Positions 43,910 to 52,743 of a stretch of DNA of 64,000 nt are shown piece by piece. Every line of letters begins with the position of its first letter. Position 1 is the first letter of the stretch. The notes under the pieces were generated by a model. The model saw only the letters and a list, made by a program, of their open reading frames with translations, ran no database searches and was not told the origin of the DNA. Source of the stretch: Stutzerimonas stutzeri (GTDB lineage: Bacteria; Pseudomonadota; Gammaproteobacteria; Pseudomonadales; Pseudomonadaceae); NCBI RefSeq assembly GCF_000590475.1, contig NZ_CP007441.1, positions 4,533,032 to 4,597,031 of the forward strand, in the 5' to 3' direction. The translations under genes and the position numbers were made by a program.

Positions 43910-45536
43910 CGGCACCAACGAAATCCTGCGCGATCACCTGCAAGCGCTGAATGAGAAATTTGCCGAGCGCTTGAAAGACGAATTGGCGGCCCTCGAGCAA
44001 GGTGCCGAGCAGTTATTGCTGATTCGTGAGCAGGAGCAGCGCCGGCAGATGGTGGTTGATCTCCACCAACGCCTGCATCGCCTGGCCGGCACGGCCGGCA
44101 CCTTCGGCTTCACCGCGCTGGGCGAGCAGTCGCGGTTGCTGGAGCAGCGTGCCGATTGCTGGCTGGAAGCGGCAAAACCCAGCGGCCGGATGCTCTCTGC
44201 GTTGATCCAGGCCATCCAGCAATTGGCCGCTGCCGCGCAAACCGGGACCCTCGGCCAGGCCGGGCAATCAGAAACCCACGAACAATTGCCGGCAGGCTGC
44301 TGCATTTATTTACTCGAGAAAGACGCCGAAACCGGACAGGAAATGTGCCGTACGTTGGGCAACTTTGGCTATGAAGTGCTGCTGTTTCCAGAACTCTCGC
44401 TGCTTCAAACCGCCGTTCAGGGGCAGCTGCCGGATGCCCTCATCGTCAGCCAACATGACGCTGAGCTCGAGGAGGTGAACGCGCTGCAGCAGACCCTTGA
44501 GTCGCCGCTGCCGCTGCTGGTGATCGGCCACGGCGTCGATTTCGACAGCCAGCTGGCGGCTGTACGCGCCGGCGCGAAAGGCTATTTCACCCGGCCGCTA
44601 GACGTCACCCGGCTGGAAAACACCCTGGAAAACTGCCTCAACCTGCAGCTGAGTGAGCCATACCGGGTACTGATCATCGACGATGACACCGATCTGGTCG
44701 CACGTTACAGCCTGGTGCTGCGCAATTCGCAGATGCTGGTGCAGACCCTGACCGACCCTAGCCAACTGTTCGAGGTCATGCGGGCGTTCCATCCCGAGGT
44801 GGTACTGCTCGACATGAACATGCCGGAGTTCACCGGGCCCGAATTGGCGCAGATGATTAGGCTCAACGACGAGTGGTTGCGCGTGACCATCATCTATCTT
44901 TCTGGCGAAACCGACATCAACCGGCAGATGGCGGCACTGCTCAAGGCAGGCGACGATTTCATTACCAAACCCATCAGCGACGGCGCCCTGACCGCCGCGG
45001 TGTTTTCCCATGTCCAACGCGCGCGCACGCTGAGCATGGCCCTGTCTCGCGACAGCCTGACCGGCCTGCTCAAGCACGCCGATATCAAGGAACAGGTAGC
45101 GCTGGAAGTGGAGCGCGCGCTGCGCAGCGGCAAACCCGCGAGCGTGGTGATGCTCGACCTCGACCATTTCAAGCAGGTCAACGACCAGTACGGGCATGCG
45201 GCCGGAGACAACGTCATCCGTTCGCTGGCCAACCTGATGCGTCAACGCCTGCGCCGGATTGACAGCCTCGGTCGCTACGGTGGCGAGGAGTTCGTCGCGG
45301 TATTGCCCGACTGCAACCTGGAGCAGGCCCGGCAGATCGTCGATGAAATCCGCCAACGCTTCTCAGCGCTTCCCTTCCATGCAGGATCCAAGGTGTTCAA
45401 CGTATCCCTGAGTGCCGGCATCAGCGAGACCGACGGCCATTCCAGCTCGTCCGCATTGCTGGAGCGTGCCGATCAGGCCCTCTATGAAGCCAAGCACAAG
45501 GGCCGCAACCAGGTTCAAACCACCTCACCGCACTGA
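43902..45536 (+). CDS. Hpt - degenerate REC - REC - GGDEF protein
   Basis: This 544-residue protein carries an N-terminal Hpt domain (about 1-115; LHRLAGTAGTFGF contains the phosphorylatable His). A receiver-like domain follows (about 130-245) that has lost the acceptor Asp (ALIVSQHDAE) and has Arg instead of Lys (YFTRPLD). Next is an intact receiver (about 250-370; LIIDDDTDLV, VLLDMNMPEFTG, FITKPI). The GGDEF domain (about 385-544) has GRYGGEEFVAVLPD and an RRID inhibitory site upstream, so it should be an active diguanylate cyclase under phosphorelay control. I chose the ATG at 43902 (GGAA nine bases before it) rather than 43893. It overlaps the preceding receiver gene by 8 bp. Confidence 0.9.
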   Translation: MSDGTNEILRDHLQALNEKFAERLKDELAALEQGAEQLLLIREQEQRRQMVVDLHQRLHRLAGTAGTFGFTALGEQSRLLEQRADCWLEAAKPSGRMLSALIQAIQQLAAAAQTGTLGQAGQSETHEQLPAGCCIYLLEKDAETGQEMCRTLGNFGYEVLLFPELSLLQTAVQGQLPDALIVSQHDAELEEVNALQQTLESPLPLLVIGHGVDFDSQLAAVRAGAKGYFTRPLDVTRLENTLENCLNLQLSEPYRVLIIDDDTDLVARYSLVLRNSQMLVQTLTDPSQLFEVMRAFHPEVVLLDMNMPEFTGPELAQMIRLNDEWLRVTIIYLSGETDINRQMAALLKAGDDFITKPISDGALTAAVFSHVQRARTLSMALSRDSLTGLLKHADIKEQVALEVERALRSGKPASVVMLDLDHFKQVNDQYGHAAGDNVIRSLANLMRQRLRRIDSLGRYGGEEFVAVLPDCNLEQARQIVDEIRQRFSALPFHAGSKVFNVSLSAGISETDGHSSSSALLERADQALYEAKHKGRNQVQTTSPH

Positions 45537-45707
45537 TCGCCTTGTCGCGCAAAACCAAGCGAACCACTGCAGCGTCTTCGACTCCAACTACACTGCATTA
45601 ATCCCGCGCGACCAGGTGGTGCGTTTCCAGTCGCCGTGTGGGACGTAGCGCAAGCCGACACCTCATCGTTATCCACGACCATTTCAACCGGCGGAAGGAG
45701 TTTCGGT

Positions 45708-48584
45708 TTGCATGCGAAACCCCCGATAACTTGGCATTCGCTCGCTTTTCTGGTCGCTTTCGTTCTGCTCGCCGCGCTCGGCTGGCAGGGCAAACGCACT
45801 CAGGAGGCGGTGCTGACGACCAATCAATCGGTCAGCCACAGCCTGGAGATCATCACAGCGACCCAAGCCATGCTGTCCTCGCTGCAGGACATCGAGACCG
45901 GCTCACGTGGCTTTGTCCTGACCGGCGAGCCCAGCTATCTGGAACCCTACGAGGCGGGGTTGATGCAGCTCGAAGCGCATCGTCGTGAATTGCAGATGCT
46001 CCTGGAGGATCGTGAGCAGCCTGGCAAGGTTTGGTTCGACGAGCTCGACCGCAACATTGCCGAGCGCCTGGTGATTGCTGCCGGCAATATCCAGACGCGC
46101 CGTGACGCCGGGCTGCAAGCGGCCGTTGACCGACTGATGCAGGCGGGTGGCAAGCAGATCATGGATCGTCTGCGAGCGCTGTTGCTTGCCGTCGAGCAAC
46201 GCGAACGTCGCCAACTTGCCACGGCAGATCGCGACGTCGCCGAGACCATTGAGCGCAGCAGACAGTTGGCACTGCTCGGCAGCCTGATGGTGGCGGCCCT
46301 GTTCCTGGCGGCCATGTGGGCTACTCGTCGCAATCTGCACATTCGTCAGGCGTTGGCGGTCAAGGCTCAAGCTGGAGAAGCCCGCCTGGGTGCCCTGTTG
46401 CAGGCCGTCCCGGACAACCTGTACGCCATTGACCGCCAGCGCCGGGTTACCGCGCTGTCCCTGGCGAGCGACAGCCGCAGCCCGGCGCCCGGCGCAATCG
46501 AGCCGCTACTCTTAGGCCTGCTCCAGCACACTGACGACTCCCTGGAGCTTTCCCGAACGACCTGGTGTGAAGTGGAAGGCCAGCGGACCTTCGAGGTGCG
46601 CCTGGCGCCCACCGGCCTTGGCGATCACCTGGCGATCGCCCGCGACGTTACCGCACTCCAACGCAGCCACGACAAACTTGAAGACCAGAAAGTATTCCTG
46701 CGGCGGGTCGTGGACACCGACGAGAACCTGATTTTCGTGCGCGACGCACAGGGTCGCTTCCTGCTGTGCAACAGCGCCTTCGCCGATCTGCTCGACAGCC
46801 ACCCGGGTGCCATCGAGCAACGCCGAGCCGAGGATGTTGCAGATGCCCAGCAGGTGCTGCCGCTGTTGCAGGGCGAAGCGGAGCTGCTCAGCGGCAGCGG
46901 CGAACTGCGTATCACCGAGGTTGGGCTGACCGATGCACAGGGCCAGGAGCGTTGGCTACAGGTCGTCAAGCGCCCCATGACGATGTCCAGCGGCGCCTGC
47001 CACGTCGTCACCGTGGCGGTCGATATGTCTCTTCGACGGCGCATGGAACAGATGAAGACCGAGTTCATTTCCACTGTCAGCCACGAACTGCGCACGCCAC
47101 TGACGGCGATTCGGGGCGCGCTGGGCATGCTGGTCGGTGGCGTTGCCGGTGAGGTCGGTGACGACGCGCGGTCACTATTGGATATCGCCCACAAGAACAG
47201 CGAGCGCCTGGTGCGCTTGATCAATGACATCCTCGATATCGAGAAGCTCGAAGCCGGGCGCTTGCCGTTTCACCTCAGCCACTGTGATGTGCAAGTGCTG
47301 ATCGAACAGGCGCTGGTCGACATCAGACCCTACGCGGACGATTACGCCGTCAGCCTGATGCTCATTCCGCCAGCCGTTCCGATCCAGGCCAAGGTCAATC
47401 TGGACCCGGATCGCTTTGCCCAGGTGATGGCCAACCTGCTCTCCAATGCGATCAAGCACTCACCGTCCGGAGGCATGGTCAACATCGACCTGCGCAATAA
47501 CGACGGTAGCCTTGAGATCGGTATCCAGGACCAGGGCCAGGGCATCCCAGAGGCGTTCCGCTCGCGCATTTTCGAACGTTTCGCCCAGGCCGACTCATCC
47601 GATGCGCGCAGGCGCGGCGGCACCGGGCTGGGCCTGGCGATCACCCGTTCGCTGGTGCAGCAGATGCATGGCCAGATCGGTTTCGACTCGCAAGAGGGCC
47701 AGGGCACGCGCTTCTGGCTGCAGCTGCCTATGACGCAGACGGAGCCAACACAGCCAACATCGACCACTGCGATGCCACCTCTTCCGCTCACCCAAAACGG
47801 CCGAGCGACGACCCGCATTCTGGTGCTGGAGCCCGATGCAGCATCGGCCCAGCAGCTGGCAAGTGCCCTGCAGCAGCACGGCTATGCCATCTTGATCGCC
47901 GAAACCGCCGCCCAGGCTCGCGAGCTACTGGCGGAATTCAGCATCCAGGCGTTGACGCTCAGCCCTTCGCTGAACGACGAGGACAGTATTGCCTTCCTGC
48001 AGAACCTACGCGGCCAGAACGCCTACCGGCATCTGCCGGTACTGATCGTCAGCCTGCAACCGCAGCGTCGCGATAACGACGACGGCGTCCTGCGCGGCGG
48101 TGCGGTGGGCGTAATCGACTGGCTGCACAAACCGGTCGATCCGTCACGGGTCATGGATGTAGTGCGTGCCTGTCTCGATACCCGGGGTGCCCGCGCGCGC
48201 ATCCTGCATGTCGAGGACGACGAAGATCTGCAGGCGTTGCTGGTTCGCTTGGTCGCCCCCCTGGACATCGAGTTGCAGAGCGCTGCCAGTCTGGCCGAAG
48301 CCCGCCGCCTCCTGGACCGCCAGCACTTCGACCTGGCGATCATCGACCTGCTACTGCCCGACGGTAATGGCAGCGAACTGTTCGATCAGTTGGCCCAGAC
48401 TCTGCCACCCCCGCCGGTGATCATTTTTTCCGCGCTGGATTCACCTGTGCATGACAGCCGCCTGGCCCTGCGCCAACTGGTAAAGACCCGCCATGACGGC
48501 AAAGAGCTTGCCGCACTGATCCAGCAATTGCTTCAACACTGGCCGCCTGGTCAGGCCCCAGATTCTGAAGAGGTCAACGCATGA
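45708..48584 (+). CDS. CHASE3-PAS hybrid histidine kinase with two receivers
   Basis: This roughly 958-residue membrane kinase has a membrane helix at about 10-28, a periplasmic CHASE3 domain (DIETGSRGFVLTGEPSYLEP) and a second helix (about 190-212). A PAS-like region precedes HisKA FISTVSHELRTPLTAIRGAL and HATPase (NLLSNAIKHSPSG, GGTGLGLAI). The C-terminus holds a first receiver lacking the acceptor Asp (ALTLSPSLNDED) and a second intact one (ILHVEDDED, AIIDLLLPDGNG). The best start is the TTG at 45708, seven bases after GGAAGGAG; an in-frame ATG at 45636 has no ribosome site. It overlaps the next receiver gene by ATGA. Confidence 0.9.
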   Translation: MHAKPPITWHSLAFLVAFVLLAALGWQGKRTQEAVLTTNQSVSHSLEIITATQAMLSSLQDIETGSRGFVLTGEPSYLEPYEAGLMQLEAHRRELQMLLEDREQPGKVWFDELDRNIAERLVIAAGNIQTRRDAGLQAAVDRLMQAGGKQIMDRLRALLLAVEQRERRQLATADRDVAETIERSRQLALLGSLMVAALFLAAMWATRRNLHIRQALAVKAQAGEARLGALLQAVPDNLYAIDRQRRVTALSLASDSRSPAPGAIEPLLLGLLQHTDDSLELSRTTWCEVEGQRTFEVRLAPTGLGDHLAIARDVTALQRSHDKLEDQKVFLRRVVDTDENLIFVRDAQGRFLLCNSAFADLLDSHPGAIEQRRAEDVADAQQVLPLLQGEAELLSGSGELRITEVGLTDAQGQERWLQVVKRPMTMSSGACHVVTVAVDMSLRRRMEQMKTEFISTVSHELRTPLTAIRGALGMLVGGVAGEVGDDARSLLDIAHKNSERLVRLINDILDIEKLEAGRLPFHLSHCDVQVLIEQALVDIRPYADDYAVSLMLIPPAVPIQAKVNLDPDRFAQVMANLLSNAIKHSPSGGMVNIDLRNNDGSLEIGIQDQGQGIPEAFRSRIFERFAQADSSDARRRGGTGLGLAITRSLVQQMHGQIGFDSQEGQGTRFWLQLPMTQTEPTQPTSTTAMPPLPLTQNGRATTRILVLEPDAASAQQLASALQQHGYAILIAETAAQARELLAEFSIQALTLSPSLNDEDSIAFLQNLRGQNAYRHLPVLIVSLQPQRRDNDDGVLRGGAVGVIDWLHKPVDPSRVMDVVRACLDTRGARARILHVEDDEDLQALLVRLVAPLDIELQSAASLAEARRLLDRQHFDLAIIDLLLPDGNGSELFDQLAQTLPPPPVIIFSALDSPVHDSRLALRQLVKTRHDGKELAALIQQLLQHWPPGQAPDSEEVNA

Positions 48585-48970
48585 GTGATTCCGGAAGCCA
48601 GCGTATTTTGATGGTGGAGGACGAAGAAGACATCGCATTCCTCATCCGTTTCATGCTCGAGCGCCACGGGTTCAGCGTCGAGCATGCGGTCGATGGTCGC
48701 CAGGCCCTGGAAAAACTGAGCAGCTCCAGCCCGCCGGACCTGACGCTGATGGACATCATGCTGCCCTATCACGATGGCCTGGAGTTGATCGAACGGCTGC
48801 GTGCACAGCCCGGCTGGGAACGCGTGCCGGTCCTCATGCTCACGGCCAAAGCACGTGAAGTGGATATCGTCCGAGCGCTGGAACTGGGCGCCGATGATTA
48901 CGTAACCAAGCCGTTCCAGCCGGAGGAACTGTTAGCGCGAATCCGCCGCCTGCTGAGGAGGCCACGATGA
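48581..48970 (+). CDS. single-domain response regulator 3
   Basis: This 129-residue receiver has LMVEDEEDIAFLIRFMLERH, acceptor Asp in LMDIMLPYHDG, Thr in MLTAKA and Lys in YVTKPFQP. Its alpha4-beta5 region resembles OmpR-type receivers (ALELGADDYVTKPF), unlike the pair at 40.7 and 43.5 kb, but it also has no DNA-binding domain. ATGA overlaps link it to the hybrid kinase before it and the TPR/barrel gene after it. That makes it the direct bridge between signalling and the envelope genes. Confidence 0.92.
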   Translation: MSDSGSQRILMVEDEEDIAFLIRFMLERHGFSVEHAVDGRQALEKLSSSSPPDLTLMDIMLPYHDGLELIERLRAQPGWERVPVLMLTAKAREVDIVRALELGADDYVTKPFQPEELLARIRRLLRRPR

Positions 48971-50097
48971 GTCGACTGTTTCTGGCGCTGCTCTTCTGCC
49001 TCTTGCCGTCGCTGGTGATGGCAGATGTCGCGACCGCTCAGCGGCAGCTAGAGGCACAGCAACTCGACGCCGCCGAGACGACCCTTGAAACCCACCTGAC
49101 CAATCAGCCCGAGGACCGCGAAGCGCAGTTCCTGCTGGCCCGCGTTCGTGCCTGGCAGGGCAGGCCCGAGCAAGCGCTGCCCCTGTACGAACAGCTGCTG
49201 CGACGCGAGCCGAACAACGCCGACTACCTGCTCGGCCAGGGCCAGGCGCTGCTCTGGGCTGGAGATCCACAGGCAGCGTTGGTGGCACTTGAACGGGCCG
49301 CCGAGATCGCGCCGGATTACGCCGACGTCCAACAGGTCATGCAGCAGGCGCGCGCCGCACTGACATCGCCGACGACCGCGACCGCGCCAGCTGCCATAGC
49401 GCCAACGCAGCGCCGCCATGAACTTGAGTTGTCGACCCGCCAGGACTGGCTGGACAGCGGCTTCGACAACTGGCGCAGCCAGCGCCTGGATTACGCCTCG
49501 ACGCAACCGGAAGGCCTCGGCTGGTACGGCGCACTGCTGCGCGAGCAACGCTTTGGCGAATGGGATCAGGGTGTCGAGGCGGGTGCGGTGATCGCCCTGG
49601 ATGACAACTGGACCCTTCAGCCCGAGATCGGCTATCAGCCATCGCCCTATTTTCTGCCCGAATGGCATGCCGACCTGCGCCTGCAACGACGGCTGCCGGC
49701 GGGTTTTCTCGGCGCCGCGAGTGTCAGGCGCACCGAGTACGAAACCACCCGGGTCGACCGGCTGGCGCTCAGCGCCGAGCGCTATTGGGGGTCCTGGCGC
49801 GCTGGCTACACACTGAACGTGACCGACGTCGCCAACGCGGGCACGCCGATCGGGCACGACCTGGCGCTGGATTATTATTACGCCGGGCTGAGCTACGCGG
49901 GCCTGCGCCTGACCGTCGGTGAGGAAGAAGCTGTCGAGGAGCAAACGTTAATCACCAGCGACGTGCGCGCCCTCAGCCTGCAAGGCCGGCATTGGCTGAG
50001 TAGCCGGTGGGCACTGTCCTGGGAAGTCGGCCACCACCGCCAGGGTGACTATTACACGCGGCGCTGGCTGCGGCTCGGCCTGCGTCATGCTTTCTGA
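48967..50097 (+). CDS. TPR plus outer-membrane beta-barrel protein (YaiO-like)
   Basis: This 376-residue exported protein has a signal peptide (MSRLFLALLFCLLPSLVMAD). Two to three TPR units follow (about 22-130; AEIAPDYADVQQVMQ and similar helices). A C-terminal region of alternating hydrophobic beta strands ends in Phe (WLRLGLRHAF), the usual outer-membrane barrel signature. The arrangement resembles YaiO-like proteins and, in outline, the TPR-barrel exporters of bacterial exopolysaccharides (PgaA, BcsC, AlgK/AlgE), but it is much smaller. I infer a role in export of the polymer made by the downstream glycosyltransferase. Confidence 0.82.
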   Translation: MSRLFLALLFCLLPSLVMADVATAQRQLEAQQLDAAETTLETHLTNQPEDREAQFLLARVRAWQGRPEQALPLYEQLLRREPNNADYLLGQGQALLWAGDPQAALVALERAAEIAPDYADVQQVMQQARAALTSPTTATAPAAIAPTQRRHELELSTRQDWLDSGFDNWRSQRLDYASTQPEGLGWYGALLREQRFGEWDQGVEAGAVIALDDNWTLQPEIGYQPSPYFLPEWHADLRLQRRLPAGFLGAASVRRTEYETTRVDRLALSAERYWGSWRAGYTLNVTDVANAGTPIGHDLALDYYYAGLSYAGLRLTVGEEEAVEEQTLITSDVRALSLQGRHWLSSRWALSWEVGHHRQGDYYTRRWLRLGLRHAF

Positions 50098-51205
50098 GCT
50101 GAACTGTCCGGCCTGGCTTTGCGAGGTGCCGCGCACTGCCTGGCTGGCCATATGGCCAGAAGACGGCATGCTGCAATTGGCGCTCTACTGCGCCTTGGGC
50201 CTGGGTGGCCTGACCCTGCTGGTAATGTTCCAGGTCTTGTTGCTGGGTGAGGTCGCTAGGCGCCGTACAGTGCGGCGGCAATCGTTCAACGATCAATGGC
50301 GACCTTTCTTCGCGCTGTGCAGCCTCGGTGACGATCTGCCCGAGCCGGTTCCTGCGCTGCCTCGCAATCGCCAGCTGTGGTTTCTGTTGCAGTGGAACCG
50401 CACCCAACTGCAATTGCGCGGTACCGCGCGCGAGCGTATGAATCGCGCCCTCACCGCGCTTGATATGGACCGCCACGCCCTGGGATTGCTGCGCGGACGA
50501 GTACGAGGCAAGCTGATCGGGCTGACCTGCCTGCGCCACGTTGCCGATCCCGCCCACTGGGAAGCGGTACAACCGTTGCTGCTGAACCGTAACGTAATCG
50601 TCTCTCTGGCCGCGGCACAAACGCTGATCGCCATGGATGCGCCCCGTGCGATGCAGTTGATCCTGCCGACCGCCGTAGGGCGTTCCGACTGGGCACTGCC
50701 GCGCCTGGCCAGTCTCTGCCAGCAGGCCGGTGAACAAGCTGTGACCCTGCCCTTGCTGATCGCGCTTGCCGGTTCTGAAGATCCACGCCGTGAGCGCTTG
50801 GTGGGTTTGCTGATCTATGGCGATCCCCGACACGCAGCGCCGTGGGCGCGCGCGCGTCTGGAGGAAGACGCCGCGCCGGAGCAGTTGCAGGTCGCCCTGC
50901 GTTGCCTCTGCGAACTCGGCGATCCACGTGACCGAGCGCGGCTGTTACGCGCGTTGCAGCACAACCACGCTGACGTTCGTCTGGAGGCACTGCGGGCGCT
51001 GCACAAGCAGGCGCGCAGTGATGACCACGCGCTGTTCATGCCGCTGCTGCGCGATAGCAGCTGGTGGGTTCGGCAAGCTGCAGCGGACAGTCTGACGGCG
51101 CTGCCCGGCACCACGCCGGAACGCCTGGAGCAACTGCTCGATCAGGTGGAAGACCGCTACGGTCAGGATGCACTGCGCCGAGCCATCGCGGAGGTGAAAC
51201 GGTGA
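50087..51205 (+). CDS. membrane-anchored HEAT-repeat protein
   Basis: This is a roughly 372-residue protein with one N-terminal membrane helix (about 28-54; ALYCALGLGGLTLLVMFQVL). A long helical solenoid follows, made of HEAT-like repeats (about 130-365). Typical units are LLLNRNVIVSLAAAQTLIAM, ALRCLCELGDPRDRARLLRA, VRLEALRALHKQAR, and SSWWVRQAAADSLTALPG. No catalytic motif is visible. It likely scaffolds protein contacts at the cytoplasmic face next to the glycosyltransferase. The ATG at 50087 overlaps the barrel gene by 11 bp; it in turn overlaps the synthase gene by GTGA. Confidence 0.8.
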   Translation: MLSELNCPAWLCEVPRTAWLAIWPEDGMLQLALYCALGLGGLTLLVMFQVLLLGEVARRRTVRRQSFNDQWRPFFALCSLGDDLPEPVPALPRNRQLWFLLQWNRTQLQLRGTARERMNRALTALDMDRHALGLLRGRVRGKLIGLTCLRHVADPAHWEAVQPLLLNRNVIVSLAAAQTLIAMDAPRAMQLILPTAVGRSDWALPRLASLCQQAGEQAVTLPLLIALAGSEDPRRERLVGLLIYGDPRHAAPWARARLEEDAAPEQLQVALRCLCELGDPRDRARLLRALQHNHADVRLEALRALHKQARSDDHALFMPLLRDSSWWVRQAAADSLTALPGTTPERLEQLLDQVEDRYGQDALRRAIAEVKR

Positions 51206-52602
51206 GTGGCAGTTGGCTGTGGTGGCTGCAAGTGGGGTTCATCCTCTATTTTCTACTGCTCAACGGCATGTACCTGCTGCTCAATCTGCTGTCGATGGTG
51301 AGCCTGACGGGCTACATCCGCCAGCGCAGCGAAACCGGCGAAATCGCGCCCTACCTCGGTGTCGAACCACCGGTGTCGGTACTGATGCCCGCCTTCAATG
51401 AAGAGGCGACAATTCGCACCTCGGTGCGCTCGATGTTGCAATTGCAGTACCCCGAATTCGAAGTGGTGGTGATCAACGACGGCTCGAAGGACAACACCCT
51501 GGCCGTACTGATTGACGAATTCGAGCTGGTGCCGCATCCCGAGCCGCTGCGCCAGGCCGTCGCCCACCAGCCGGTTGCGACCATCTATCGCTCGCGCCGC
51601 TATGGCAACCTGCGAGTCATCGACAAGGCCAACGGCGGCAAAGCGGATGCGCTCAACGCCGGGATCAACGCCGCACGTCACGGTTTGTTCTGTGGCGTCG
51701 ACGCCGATTCAATTCTGCAACGCGACAGCCTGCTGCGAGTGGTGCAGCCGTTTCTGGAAGACGAGCGCACCGTGGCGGCAGGCGGCACTGTGCGCATCGC
51801 CAACGGCTCGGAAGTGCGCGGCGGCTTTCTGATCCGTTCCGGCTTGCCGAGCAACTGGCTGGCACGCTTCCAGATCGTCGAATACTTGCGCGCCTTTCTG
51901 TTCGGCCGCCTCGGCTGGTCGCCGATGAACGCGGTGCTGATCATTTCCGGCGCCTTCGGCCTGTTCGACAAAGAGCGGGTCATGGACGTTGGCGGCTATC
52001 GCACCGACACGGTCGGCGAGGACATGGAGCTCGTGGTGCGGCTGCATCGCTATCACCGGGAAAAGCGCATTCCCTACCGCATCCGCTACCTACCGGACCC
52101 GATTTGCTGGACCGAATGCCCGGAAGACATCGGCACCCTGGGCCGCCAGCGCAGCCGCTGGCAGCGCGGGCTGGCGGAAAGCCTGAGCCGCCACGCCCGC
52201 CTCGCCTTCAGCCTGCGCGGAGGCGCGCCGGGCTGGCTGGCCTGGCCGTTCATGGCGCTGTTCGAGTGGCTGGGGCCAGTGATCGAGCTGGTCGGCTACG
52301 GCTTCATGATCGGGGGGTTCATGCTTGGCGCGGTCTCCTACGCGGCGCTGGCGACCTTCCTGCTTGTCGCTATCGGCATGGGCATTCTGCTGTCGGTGAA
52401 TGGGCTGCTGCTGGAGACCATGTCGTTCCGCGTCTACGAGCGCCGCCGCGACATGCTGCGGTTGTTCCTTATGGCCGTGCTGGAGAACTTCGGCTATCGC
52501 CAGCTGAATACCCTTTGGCGTTGTCGCGGGCTCTGGCAGTGGTTTTCACGGCGCAAACATCAATGGGGCGTAATGCGCCGTAGCGGGCGGTGGGGGCAGT
52601 AG
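51202..52602 (+). CDS. processive family 2 glycosyltransferase (polysaccharide synthase)
   Basis: This 466-residue membrane synthase resembles PgaC, hyaluronan and cellulose synthases. An N-terminal helix (about 6-30) precedes the GT-A domain with VVINDGSKDNT, DADS (metal-binding DxD), GGTVRIANGSEV, a GED acceptor-base motif and the processivity motif RQRSRWQRG (QxxRW). Two to four C-terminal helices (about 340-405) form the channel. It should polymerise a beta-linked sugar and extrude it. There is no PilZ domain, so any c-di-GMP effect would be indirect. The GTG start at 51202 overlaps the HEAT gene stop and follows GGAGG. It is the last gene of the operon. Confidence 0.88.
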   Translation: MSGSWLWWLQVGFILYFLLLNGMYLLLNLLSMVSLTGYIRQRSETGEIAPYLGVEPPVSVLMPAFNEEATIRTSVRSMLQLQYPEFEVVVINDGSKDNTLAVLIDEFELVPHPEPLRQAVAHQPVATIYRSRRYGNLRVIDKANGGKADALNAGINAARHGLFCGVDADSILQRDSLLRVVQPFLEDERTVAAGGTVRIANGSEVRGGFLIRSGLPSNWLARFQIVEYLRAFLFGRLGWSPMNAVLIISGAFGLFDKERVMDVGGYRTDTVGEDMELVVRLHRYHREKRIPYRIRYLPDPICWTECPEDIGTLGRQRSRWQRGLAESLSRHARLAFSLRGGAPGWLAWPFMALFEWLGPVIELVGYGFMIGGFMLGAVSYAALATFLLVAIGMGILLSVNGLLLETMSFRVYERRRDMLRLFLMAVLENFGYRQLNTLWRCRGLWQWFSRRKHQWGVMRRSGRWGQ

Positions 52603-52638
52603 CAGTTGGAAGCGGGAAACGATTCAGCTTTGGCCGCC

Positions 52639-52711
52639 GTAGGGTGGATCACGCTCTACCGATCCACCGCGCGGTCGCCACGGTGGATGTAAACAGCGAC
52701 ATCCACCCTAC
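52639..52711. repeat. BIME: inverted pair of GTAG-type REP hairpins
   Basis: A REP starting GTAGGGTGGATC and closing GATCCACC is followed by an inverted copy (GGTGGATGT ... ACATCCACC) ending in CTAC at 52711. The element is about 73 bp with complementary ends. It lies between the convergent synthase and kauB genes and is the cleanest copy of the family in the window. Confidence 0.85.
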
Positions 52712-52743
52712 CGAAGCTTTTCCTTCCGGCTTCAAGCTGTTTC

